Shown: positions 8,501 through 14,243 of the stretch, one piece after another
How the letters are laid out: every line of letters begins with the position of its first letter
Position numbering within the stretch: the first letter of the stretch is position 1
Origin: Pedobacter sp.
Lineage (GTDB): Bacteria; Bacteroidota; Bacteroidia; Sphingobacteriales; Sphingobacteriaceae
Assembly (NCBI GenBank): GCA_004295885.1
Contig: SEDG01000032.1
Coordinates: forward strand, 1 to 14,243
Length of the DNA: 14,243 bases
Direction: 5' to 3'
Position numbers and translations under genes: made by a program
The notes under the pieces: model-generated
Databases searched by the model: none
What the model was told of the DNA's origin: nothing
Seen by the model: the letters and a program-made list of their open reading frames with translations, nothing else

Positions 8501-9703
8501 ATTTATATGTTCGAAAAGCCCACTACTTCTATCAAAATAATGTACTCCTCCTCCATCAGTTCCAATAAATAGCTTACCTTTTTTATGTTCTACAAAAGAG
8601 GTTACAATTGGAGACCTTAGACCTTTTGGATCAAACGGACTGCTATGTTTTAGATTAAAAAGCGCCAAGTTTGGGTCTAATTTATTAACTCCTCCCTGAA
8701 AAGTTCCAAGCCAAATTATCCCATTTTTGGCCATACAAATGCTTCTAACAGATTTATGACTTAAACCGAAAGGCTCTCTTCTATTCGGCCGAATGTTGGA
8801 GAAGGTTTGTGTTTTAGTATCGAAAATGCTCACCCCTTCTTCCGTCCCCATCCAAATCTTTCCCTGTTTTGCCAAGCTAGCATCGTATATTACATTATCA
8901 GAAAGTTTGTTACTACTAGGTTGCAGAAAAGCTTTGAATTGGCCATTTTCATTGATCAATAGATTTAAGCCTCGGTTAGTACCAAAATAGATACGGCCAT
9001 TTTCATCCTTGATGATGGTACTGATGCTATTGTTGCTAAGGCTATTTGGGTCTGATGGATTGTGAACGAATTTTTCGGTGATCCCAGATTTTATGTCAAC
9101 TGCTAAGAGGCCGACATTTGTTCCAACCCACATCTTATTGTTACTTCCTTCGGAGAAGGATAGTACGCTGGATCCATTTCCCATAAAGGTGTTGATCCCA
9201 ATATTTTTTACCTTAAGTGTTTTCGAATTTATTATTCTATATCCACCGAAGGTACCAACCCAAATATTTCCACTGTGGTCTTCATAAAGAGTTAGCACAT
9301 TAAACTGGCCATTCCGTCCAGATATTCCGTCACCACTAAAGGAGGCAAACTTGTTCTGCTTAGGGTCATAATGACATAAACCCCCTGCGCTTGTTCCAAC
9401 CCATAACCTGCCTAACCTATCTTCTAAAAGGGCTGTTATGTTATTGGAAGGAATACTCGTGGTATCCTTGCTTTTATTGGTGTAGACGGTGAAGTTAGTC
9501 CCATCAAATTTATTGAGCCCGTCATTGGTGCCGAACCATATTAGTCCGTTTCGATCTTGGAGAATAGCATTAACTGTATTTGAAGATAATCCATTTTTGG
9601 TGGTCAGTTTAATGAAATTGGGCGAGCTTTGCCCCAGCGCTACATTGTACATTAATATCATCGCGAAGAAGAGCGATGATAAACTTGAATAAGCTATTCT
9701 CAT
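5576..9703 (-). CDS. Hybrid two-component system sensor/response regulator (HTCS) with 14 propeller repeats
   Basis: A 1375-residue one-protein signalling system that senses a ligand in the periplasm and activates transcription. Domains in order: signal peptide 1-24; 14 two-component-regulator-propeller repeats at about 50-668 (IWFGTNDGLNKFD, LWVGTSAGGL, IWIGTNGNGV and so on), enough for two seven-bladed propellers; Y_Y_Y domain about 705-790; one membrane helix about 797-815; coiled coil 820-855; HisKA with phospho-acceptor His866 in LSHEFRTP; HATPase with N-box Asn978/Asn982, G1 DTGIG 1016-1020 and G2 GSGIG 1046-1050; receiver about 1118-1235 with Asp1168 and Lys1220; AraC helix-turn-helix about 1265-1368. 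All catalytic residues appear intact. The ATG at 9703 directly precedes the signal peptide. The next genes downstream are GH3 and GH43 enzymes, so a xylan-type oligosaccharide is the likely signal, by analogy with HTCS proteins in Bacteroides polysaccharide loci. Confidence 0.97.
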   Translation of the reverse strand: MRIAYSSLSSLFFAMILMYNVALGQSSPNFIKLTTKNGLSSNTVNAILQDRNGLIWFGTNDGLNKFDGTNFTVYTNKSKDTTSIPSNNITALLEDRLGRLWVGTSAGGLCHYDPKQNKFASFSGDGISGRNGQFNVLTLYEDHSGNIWVGTFGGYRIINSKTLKVKNIGINTFMGNGSSVLSFSEGSNNKMWVGTNVGLLAVDIKSGITEKFVHNPSDPNSLSNNSISTIIKDENGRIYFGTNRGLNLLINENGQFKAFLQPSSNKLSDNVIYDASLAKQGKIWMGTEEGVSIFDTKTQTFSNIRPNRREPFGLSHKSVRSICMAKNGIIWLGTFQGGVNKLDPNLALFNLKHSSPFDPKGLRSPIVTSFVEHKKGKLFIGTDGGGVHYFDRSSGLFEHINLKSKIDKSGNPLAILALELDARGFLWIGTYQDGLFSYNVLTKSFKQFLAGPLANDLSQNDIFFVKEDSRGMIWIGTNGNGVNVYNPTTNLFTRYGTYLIPPMLLPSNGYMRAISEDANGDIWLASNGTGIAVYHYKTGKFKLYNKANSGLSNDVVLSLLHDSKGNLWAGTDGGGLDLFDSRTGKFTNFNESNGLPSPIVYKILEDKAGVIWFSTDRGISSLNPKTKKIKNFGRPNGLQDSPFVLGSGITTSEGELYFGGQEGFNYFYPTDLPGTKAAPSVLLTELKVANIIVLPSEKSPIKEQIGFAKKIHLNYGQNFSISYTALNYTAPEQNNYSYRLVGLESKWNYVDREKTAYYTNLDPGNYTFQVRASNNDGSWSNQITSISVYVQPPLWRTVYAYVFYVIAIGAILFTIRRRGIQRIKRQLALEQEQINIQQKILQQQREAERAHTLDIQKIKFLTNLSHEFRTPISLILAPVDKLLSAKQDQYVSSQVKMIKRNARRLLNLVNQLLDFRKMEEQELKLNLSQGDLILFVKEAAEAFQDLSERKKISLQVSSDAPSLQTYFDQDKMERIIFNLLSNAFKFTPEGGTVSLRMSLQIIPSQPKPIFDIAVSDTGIGIAPESKVKVFDRFFMGNNVSSILNQGSGIGLSIVKEFIELHSGEITLESELGKGSTFLVSLPVEIIEQEAITEDENSEHLADLQSEVEQTSAVADGKIATILLVEDNEEFRFHLRDSLQPYYQIIEASNGKEGWQKTLSGHPQLVVSDISMPEMNGIELSQKIKADKRTSHIPVILLTAISGEEDQIIGLKSGANDYLTKPFNFDILQAKIENLLLFNRSVKNAYSKQVKVESKEIEIESSEVKLLSKIVKYIDEKLNNPELSVEELSKHVGMSRGSLYHKLLEITGLTPIEYIRSVKLERAVELLEKSDYNVAQIAYMTGFGTPSYFSRLFKAQFNMLPSEYINAKRKDKKDHL

Positions 9704-9768
9704 ATATTTGACATACAGTTATTTCAGGTCCGAAGCTTAAATTTCTGCTCGGCAATCAGTTTAAAAAT

Positions 9769-9818
9769 TACTACCATATCATAGTAGTTCTCGACGTTCC
9801 TACTATCTTTCGAAGATA
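9769..9818. promoter_or_regulatory. Dyad-rich region upstream of the HTCS gene
   Basis: In the 158-bp gap before the HTCS ATG, TACTA half-sites lie at 9769-9773 and 9801-9805, with the inverse TAGTA between them at 9782-9786. The best pair is ATAGTAG (9781-9787) and CTACTAT (9800-9806), a perfect 7-bp inverted repeat with a 12-nt spacer. A second small dyad, TATCTT (9804-9809) and AAGATA (9813-9818), overlaps its right edge. The block is 66-115 bp upstream of the start codon, a usual place for operator sites. It is also downstream of the alpha/beta hydrolase gene, but no T-run supports a terminator. No exact TAnnTTTG box was found here. Confidence 0.35.
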
Positions 9819-9861
9819 CACTATCGAAAAGAAATGCTGATAGGTTAAAGAAATAATCCTG

Positions 9862-10785
9862 TTACGGCATCTTCTTTTTCTCAAATCTCCATTTTGGGTT
9901 TTTAGATAATCCTGCAGGTTCGCCTTCGAAAACTTTAGCGGCCTCCTTATCTCCCTTTAATTGCCAGTTATACCACGAGGTTGCCAATTTAGCAAATTCA
10001 CCGCCGTGGTATTCTCGATAAGTTCCTCCGTGGCCAACATCCATATTTGCCATAAAAATCGGAACATGGTTAATTTGCTGATAGTCATCCATTCCATTGC
10101 CATAGGCGATATCTTTTTCTCCACCCAACATATATAAAGTAGGCGTATGGATTTTTTTCAAACTTTCTTTGGTAAGCTTTGGCATATTGCTAATACCATT
10201 GCCTGGGGTTTTAAAAATACCACTGTTACAAACTACTACTGTTGTAACCCGAGCATCAGATGCAACCTCCAATGTCTGCAAGCCTCCACATGACATTCCG
10301 CTCACAGCTATCTTCTTCACATCGACTTTGTGGTAATAGATGCTTTTTTTATCGCCATTCTGCGCAATTGCCCAAGTGATAGCATCAGTAAGCTGAGATG
10401 AAGTTGATTTCCTGTTATCAGTTTTATCTTCGGAAAGAGTACCTATTGCCGCTACTAAAAATCCGTATGATGATACTTCAGATAAAAAATTAACGTGTTC
10501 CCACGGCGAATTGGCACAAGCACCATTTCCCCATACAATGATTGGTAATTTGTTGTTGGTATTAAAGACGTCTAGATTTTTAGGGCGGAAGACAGTGTGG
10601 GTAGGTAGCGAACCTTCAACGGTCATTATTGCTTTGTATGGACCACTTCCACCATCTTCAACAACTGTTTCGCTCGCCTTATGTGATGCGGGTTGCTGTG
10701 CAAAAGTATTTTCGGTTATGCCCTGCAAAAGAAGGGCGAAAAATGCGACAACTAAAATTTTCTTACGCATATCGGTTCTGTTCAT
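9862..10785 (-). CDS. Secreted alpha/beta hydrolase, putative esterase
   Basis: A 307-residue alpha/beta-hydrolase-fold protein with a likely signal peptide (hydrophobic 10-21, then TENTFAQ with cleavage near residue 30). The oxyanion-loop segment VWGNGAC is at about 84-90. The nucleophile elbow is GMSCGG, giving Ser165; Asp225 in GGEKDIAYG and His252 in DVGHGGTY complete a plausible triad in the right order and spacing. This resembles dienelactone-hydrolase/cutinase-like single-domain esterases. In this setting, next to an HTCS and two hemicellulose-type glycosidases, it may remove acetyl or aromatic esters from xylan fragments, but no sequence motif proves that substrate. ATG choices are 10785 and, five codons on, 10770; the second gives a shorter, more typical signal peptide (MRKKILVVAFFALLLQ). 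It ends 158 nt before the HTCS start and may be its own transcription unit. Confidence 0.85.
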   Translation of the reverse strand: MNRTDMRKKILVVAFFALLLQGITENTFAQQPASHKASETVVEDGGSGPYKAIMTVEGSLPTHTVFRPKNLDVFNTNNKLPIIVWGNGACANSPWEHVNFLSEVSSYGFLVAAIGTLSEDKTDNRKSTSSQLTDAITWAIAQNGDKKSIYYHKVDVKKIAVSGMSCGGLQTLEVASDARVTTVVVCNSGIFKTPGNGISNMPKLTKESLKKIHTPTLYMLGGEKDIAYGNGMDDYQQINHVPIFMANMDVGHGGTYREYHGGEFAKLATSWYNWQLKGDKEAAKVFEGEPAGLSKNPKWRFEKKKMP

Positions 10786-11071
10786 TTATGGTGACGTACA
10801 TATTTGGTCTTTTCGATTAAGTGAAGGATTAGTCTTCTTTAAATCATCCAAGATAAATATATAATAGATAACCATTAATGTAAACTGCTTGAACATTATT
10901 GCTATTGTTTTGACGAAATGTATTGAAAATGCGCCTCTGGGATATACTTTGATGTACAAGTTCGCCATTTACAGCAGACAAGGCTAGAAACCATAATGCT
11001 GAATCAAAGCAATGTAATTGTAGGTGGCTTCTATTAAAAAATTAAAAGGAATATGGTGATTTTATGTTTAG
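10786..11071. other. Intergenic region upstream of the alpha/beta hydrolase gene
   Basis: This 286-bp AT-rich gap separates the DinB-like gene from the hydrolase gene. I found no RNA gene, no clear terminator and no exact TAnnTTTG box on the minus strand. It contains AATGTAATTGTAGGT at 11011-11025, a partial match to the AAACA-TTGTAGG motif upstream of the GH3 gene. A 60-codon minus-strand frame (10968-10786) abuts the hydrolase start but has no recognisable feature, and I do not call it a gene. The gap probably holds the hydrolase promoter and marks the boundary between the housekeeping-type cluster and the carbohydrate locus. Confidence 0.5.
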
Positions 11072-11536
11072 TTAACCCGTAGCAATAATCAATTGCTTAA
11101 TAGCCCCTAGATGATAAGCCGCGTGAGGAACCAACGCTAAAACACCCTGATTAAATTGTTCATTTGACCAATCTTTTCTTTCCGCAATTGCAGCTTTAAG
11201 GTCTTGGTACGCTTTAAGCAAATCTTGTTGAAGCTTCTTCCATTCTTCTTCACTTACCTCTTTGACTTTCCAACTTTCAGCCCAATCTGGCGTTGGCATC
11301 TTACCCTCAAAAAACTCTAGTGCTACGCGAATGCTCCACCTCAAGTGCTCTGTGTGTGCCGCTATGGTAGAGCCACCCTCAACTGTAGGGGTTGAGGCTT
11401 GTTTTGCATTTATTTGTTCGATGGTTTTACTAAATCCGTAACCTGGCTTTTGATCTATTATCCAAGTCTCTTTGCCTTTAGATCCAACATAAAGTTCTTC
11501 AAGCAAATTAAGTAATGATGAGATAATTGCTTCCAT
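11072..11536 (-). CDS. DinB-like four-helix-bundle protein
   Basis: A 154-residue protein with the pattern of the DinB/YfiT superfamily of metal-binding four-helix bundles (not the DNA polymerase DinB). Four mostly helical segments are visible. Candidate metal ligands are His61 or His64 in AAHTEHLRW, at the start of helix 2, and the HxxxH pair His138/His142 in LVPHAAYHLGAIKQL, the family's hallmark near the C-terminus. There is no signal peptide, so it should be cytoplasmic. Known superfamily members include thiol-S-transferases such as bacillithiol transferases, and many have no known role; this one cannot be assigned a substrate. It starts 47 nt after the stop of the membrane-protein gene at 11584-12291 and is probably co-transcribed with it. 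Confidence 0.85.
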   Translation of the reverse strand: MEAIISSLLNLLEELYVGSKGKETWIIDQKPGYGFSKTIEQINAKQASTPTVEGGSTIAAHTEHLRWSIRVALEFFEGKMPTPDWAESWKVKEVSEEEWKKLQQDLLKAYQDLKAAIAERKDWSNEQFNQGVLALVPHAAYHLGAIKQLIIATG

Positions 11537-11583
11537 GCAATAAAAACCATCATCTTTTTAAAAAGTTTTGTCTAAGCAGAAAC

Positions 11584-12291
11584 TTAACTTGCGTATACAT
11601 CCATCAGGCTTTTCCAAAGTACCCAACTACCTGCAAAATTCATCAGTAAGTGTAATAAACCGAAAACAGCAAGGGCCAGGAAATAGGGCCTGCGGAAATC
11701 GCCACTTCGTTTATCATCCCAAATTAAAATCAACGATGTTATTTCTACACCCGCAAAACTTACATTAAGTGTTTTGGTGAAAGTATCTAGAAACGGGATA
11801 AAAAATAATAAACGGGTAATGGCAGGGGGAAGTAAGGTAAGAACTGTACACACCATATAACGAGCATGCAAGTGAATCCGTTTACCATGGTATAAGCTTA
11901 ATCCAAAAAATAACAGAAACTGGATTAACGAATAAAAGTCAATAAATGAAAGCCGATAAACTTCTCCTGGTGGATAAAAATCTTGGCGTTGAATCATGAG
12001 CTGAATCATTTTTAATCCTCCAACAACCAAAAGTGGAATTAAAATTACCGAAGCAATCCATCCTAGTTTTCGATGTAATTTTAACTTTCCGTACTTATAC
12101 AAAAGAGGTTGAACGATTAGTAGCAAAATCCACAATCCAGCGGTTGCACCATGAACATGATGATAGACTGTTGATGCACCCAACCTCGCAAAATACGTTG
12201 TCGAGAACCCCACCCAAGTAATGAGCATCGCCAATGCAAAAAACCAAGAAGCATGGGGGTATAAAATGAATTTTTCTTTGAGAGGCGTCAT
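11584..12291 (-). CDS. Seven-helix membrane protein with conserved-looking histidines (DUF2306-like)
   Basis: A 235-residue inner-membrane protein with about seven hydrophobic helices, near residues 14-34, 49-66, 76-97, 115-134, 147-168, 175-191 and 203-224. Histidines cluster at the helix ends: His44, His45 and His48 (YHHVHGATAGLW), His73 (KLHRKLGW), and His135, His140 and His142 (YHGKRIHLHARYM). The HVHG plus HRKLG arrangement resembles DUF2306-type and cytochrome b561-like membrane proteins, in which such histidines might hold haem. That family link comes from memory of the pattern and is tentative; no function is claimed. Spacing is 46 nt from the antiporter gene and 47 nt to the DinB-like gene, suggesting one transcription unit. 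Confidence 0.85.
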   Translation of the reverse strand: MTPLKEKFILYPHASWFFALAMLITWVGFSTTYFARLGASTVYHHVHGATAGLWILLLIVQPLLYKYGKLKLHRKLGWIASVILIPLLVVGGLKMIQLMIQRQDFYPPGEVYRLSFIDFYSLIQFLLFFGLSLYHGKRIHLHARYMVCTVLTLLPPAITRLLFFIPFLDTFTKTLNVSFAGVEITSLILIWDDKRSGDFRRPYFLALAVFGLLHLLMNFAGSWVLWKSLMDVYAS

Positions 12292-12337
12292 ATCTATTTT
12301 TTGAATCTAATATAATGATAATCAGCCATTAAACCAA

Positions 12338-13918
12338 TTACAAAAACCTTAGCTTCTCTTCTTCTAAATCTAAATTTAGCAAGTGTTTGCGAATGATATC
12401 TTCATCAAGCGTGGCCTCTTCATTATTTCTATTGTGTAGCCATTCTCTTTGTTTGCCCAAAATCTCGATGTAAATAATCTTACAGGCTTCTGCCATCATT
12501 ATATCATCGGCCAATCGCCCTGCATCTTCCCATTTTCTGGCCATTTGCTGTAACACTGGGTCAATTTCTAATTGTTCGTTGTAATTGGTTCTCAAGTGAA
12601 ACAAAGCATGGTCGGCTAATTCTTTTCTAATGTGATGATAAATCTCATCCTCTGGCAAGTCTGATTCTACATGAGGTGTTAACACTTTATTGATTACATA
12701 AGGCAAAGTTAATCCCTGCAACAACAGGGTTACTAGAATTACAATAAAGGTGATGAATAAGATTAAGTTACGTTGCGGAAATGCTGAACCGTCTGCTAAC
12801 TGTACGGGAATTGATAAGGCCGCAGCTAAGGATACCACACCTCTCATACCCGTCCAACCTAAAACTAAAGGCACCCTAAACCCTGGACTGCGTCTGTCTG
12901 CAACGGTTATAAAATTTCGCATGATTAAAGTAACAATCACCGCCCCATAGGCAGATAGAATTCTACCTATAATGAGCACTAATGTTATCAATAGACCATA
13001 TCCAATAGCTGAAGAAAGACTTACTCCTTCTGTTTTTAAACCTTCTGTAATTTCTGGTAATGCTAAGCCAATTAATATAAAAACCAGTCCATTTAACACA
13101 AAACAGAAGCTTTCCCAAACATTTACGCCACGCAATCGCGATGTGCTACTTAAAAACAAGTGCCTTTTATTAGCCAAAAGCAACCCTCCACTTACAACCG
13201 CCAAGACGCCAGAACTATGGACTTCTTCTGCGGCGATGTACATTAAGTAAGGTGTTACGATAGATAAAACGATGTCTGTATTGGCATCCGTTGGTAAATA
13301 CTTATGAGCTTTCATGAAAATAAAACCAACCAATAATCCTATTCCTACGCCACCCAATAACATCCAACTAAAACTTAATGCGGCTTCATACCAAACAAAT
13401 TGTCCCGTGGCTACGGCTATCATCGCAAAGCGGAAGATAATTAATGAAGAGGCATCATTTAGCAAACTTTCCCCTTCTAAAATAGACGACATTCGTTTAG
13501 GTACTTTTACAAATTTTAAAATCGCTCCTGCGCTAACCGCATCTGGCGGAGATACGATGCCGCCCAACAAAAATCCGAGTGCCAAGGAAATACCTGGAAT
13601 AAAATGATTAGCTACAAACGCAACAGACATCGCCGTTAGGAATACCACTACAAAAGCAAAACTTAAAATAATTCGGCGCCAATGCCATAACTCTTTCCAT
13701 GAGATAGACCAAGCTGCCTCATACAATAAAGGAGGCAGAAAAATGATGAAAATAAGTTCTGGGTCAATGTGTATAACAGGAATACCTGGAATAAAACAAA
13801 TCGCTAATCCTGCTAAAACCAAAAGCACGGGATAGGCTACCTTGATTTTATTGGCTAACATGATTAATAAGACGATGGCTATTACAAGACTTAAGTAGAA
13901 AGTGAAATTTTCAATCAT
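12338..13918 (-). CDS. CPA1-family Na+/H+ antiporter
   Basis: A 526-residue inner-membrane cation/proton exchanger that would expel Na+ (or K+) in exchange for H+, for pH and salt homeostasis. About 12 hydrophobic helices fill residues 5-410, followed by a charged cytoplasmic tail of about 115 residues. Family signatures, numbered from the ATG at 13918-13916, are FLPPLLYEAAW near 60-70, the SPPDAVSA loop (Asp126), the ion-binding motif EGESLLNDASSL (Asn154-Asp155) and GWTGMRGVVSLAAAL with the conserved Arg359. An in-frame TTG at 13927 would add three residues, but the ATG fits better. Among CPA1 members it resembles the bacterial NhaP/YjcE-type group; exact ion specificity cannot be read from sequence. 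It is divergent from the plus-strand gene at the right edge. Confidence 0.95.
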   Translation of the reverse strand: MIENFTFYLSLVIAIVLLIMLANKIKVAYPVLLVLAGLAICFIPGIPVIHIDPELIFIIFLPPLLYEAAWSISWKELWHWRRIILSFAFVVVFLTAMSVAFVANHFIPGISLALGFLLGGIVSPPDAVSAGAILKFVKVPKRMSSILEGESLLNDASSLIIFRFAMIAVATGQFVWYEAALSFSWMLLGGVGIGLLVGFIFMKAHKYLPTDANTDIVLSIVTPYLMYIAAEEVHSSGVLAVVSGGLLLANKRHLFLSSTSRLRGVNVWESFCFVLNGLVFILIGLALPEITEGLKTEGVSLSSAIGYGLLITLVLIIGRILSAYGAVIVTLIMRNFITVADRRSPGFRVPLVLGWTGMRGVVSLAAALSIPVQLADGSAFPQRNLILFITFIVILVTLLLQGLTLPYVINKVLTPHVESDLPEDEIYHHIRKELADHALFHLRTNYNEQLEIDPVLQQMARKWEDAGRLADDIMMAEACKIIYIEILGKQREWLHNRNNEEATLDEDIIRKHLLNLDLEEEKLRFL

Positions 13919-13986
13919 TGGTGGCAAACGTTAATGAGTAAAAGGTACAGGTTTTTATAGAATTATGCTAATCGGCTTACAATGAT

Positions 13987-13994
13987 TAGCTTTG
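13987..13994 (+). promoter_or_regulatory. Possible Bacteroidota -7 box (TAGCTTTG) for the right-edge gene
   Basis: The sequence TAGCTTTG matches the TAnnTTTG -7 consensus exactly and lies in the divergent gap between the antiporter and the plus-strand gene. It predicts a transcript start near 14000 and a leader of about 50 nt to the ATG at 14050. No good TTG is seen about 19-21 bases upstream, so support is partial. Confidence 0.4.
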
Positions 13995-14049
13995 CACCGT
14001 GGAACTGGAGTTTTATTATAAAATAATTTCTAAGTGGTTTAATGGAGCT

Positions 14050-14243
14050 ATGCTGATGATGGCTCAATATTTTCTATTTACAGGAATTGTTTTTCTGACC
14101 TTGTATGTTTGGAAAAAGAAAAAGTTTTGGTATACAAAAATTCAACAGCGCTATCCACAAAATAAGTATGTTTTTCTGGAAATACGCTACTCCATTTATA
14201 CTTTTTTAATTCTAAGTGCTTTTATTGCTTTTGTAATTTGGGC
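14050..14243 (+). CDS. N-terminus of a membrane protein, possibly sterol desaturase / fatty acid hydroxylase superfamily (partial)
   Basis: The frame is open to the right edge, so only about 65 N-terminal residues are seen. They hold two hydrophobic segments (QYFLFTGIVFLTLYVW and IYTFLILSAFIAFVIW) split by a basic stretch (KKKKFWYTKIQQRYPQNK) and EIRYSIYTFL. This layout recalls Bacteroidota sterol desaturase-like proteins, but the His-box motifs that would prove it lie beyond the window. The start is uncertain: ATG at 14050, ATG at 14056 (GGAG eight bases before it) or GTG at 13999, with a TAG at 13987 closing the frame upstream. The GTG lies where transcription would begin if the box at 13987 is real, so an ATG is preferred. 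It is transcribed away from the antiporter gene. Confidence 0.6.
   Translation, partial: MLMMAQYFLFTGIVFLTLYVWKKKKFWYTKIQQRYPQNKYVFLEIRYSIYTFLILSAFIAFVIW

Noticed and set aside
7700..9560. Recurring GGTAC/CCAA-type DNA segments that look like a repeat array
   Set aside because: They are the codons of the propeller blade motif (W-x-G-T) in the HTCS sensor, spaced about 120-160 bp with diverged sequence, not a CRISPR or DNA-level tandem repeat.
9704..9861. Search for an exact TAnnTTTG promoter box for the HTCS gene
   Set aside because: Only near matches such as TAATTTTT were seen, which are expected by chance in AT-rich DNA, so no promoter is called.
10511..10864. A 117-codon plus-strand frame opposite the hydrolase N-terminus
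   Set aside because: It lies mostly antisense to the hydrolase coding region and runs into the intergenic gap; no domain is recognisable.
10786..10968. A 60-codon minus-strand frame directly abutting the alpha/beta hydrolase start
   Set aside because: It has no recognisable domain or motif, lies wholly in an AT-rich intergenic region likely to hold the promoter, and its composition looks like translated non-coding DNA.
12750..13607. Plus-strand frames of 66-97 codons opposite the antiporter gene
   Set aside because: They are antisense to a clearly coding gene with intact family motifs, and they show no coherent protein features.
13919..13927. TTG at 13927 as the antiporter start
   Set aside because: The ATG three codons later fits the family's short N-terminus and is the commoner codon.

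Overview
The window looks like Bacteroidota DNA, most likely a Pedobacter-like member of the Sphingobacteriaceae. The support is an AT-rich genome, a one-protein hybrid two-component regulator with a periplasmic propeller sensor and AraC output, secreted glycoside hydrolases with QA/AQ-type signal cleavage sites, TAnnTTTG promoter-like boxes and weak Shine-Dalgarno sequences. The genus is inference from style, not from a search.

Layout: eight genes lie on the minus strand and are read from right to left; one partial gene at the right edge is on the plus strand. In transcription order the minus-strand genes are a CPA1-type Na+/H+ antiporter (13918-12338), a seven-helix His-rich membrane protein (12291-11584), a DinB-fold putative metal-dependent protein (11536-11072), a secreted alpha/beta hydrolase (10785-9862), a hybrid two-component system sensor/regulator (HTCS, 9703-5576), a secreted GH3 glycosidase with a PA14 insert (5339-2724), a secreted GH43 glycosidase with a C-terminal beta-sandwich domain (2686-1037), and a LacI-family regulator starting at TTG (990 to beyond the left edge). 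The plus-strand gene at 14050 onward resembles the N-terminus of a sterol desaturase/fatty acid hydroxylase-type membrane protein.

The left 10 kb reads as a small hemicellulose (probably xylan or arabinoxylan oligosaccharide) utilisation locus. The HTCS would sense an oligosaccharide in the periplasm and activate transcription. The GH3 and GH43 enzymes would trim beta-xylosyl/arabinosyl (or beta-glucosyl) ends. The alpha/beta hydrolase may remove ester decorations. No SusC/SusD pair, transporter or endo-xylanase is visible, so uptake and backbone cleavage must be encoded elsewhere. A LacI repressor 46 nt downstream of the GH43 gene suggests a second layer of control. The right 3 kb (antiporter, membrane protein, DinB-like protein) looks like an ordinary housekeeping cluster.

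The most interesting non-coding signal is the 236-bp gap between the HTCS and GH3 genes. It carries three copies of an AAACA-(0-2 nt)-TTGTAGG motif, two of them forming a 13-bp hairpin just after the HTCS stop codon, plus a 10-bp palindrome and a promoter-like box. A second gap, upstream of the HTCS gene, has three TACTA half-sites in alternating orientation. I see no RNA gene, insertion sequence, CRISPR array or clear sign of horizontal transfer. I found no convincing entirely new system.
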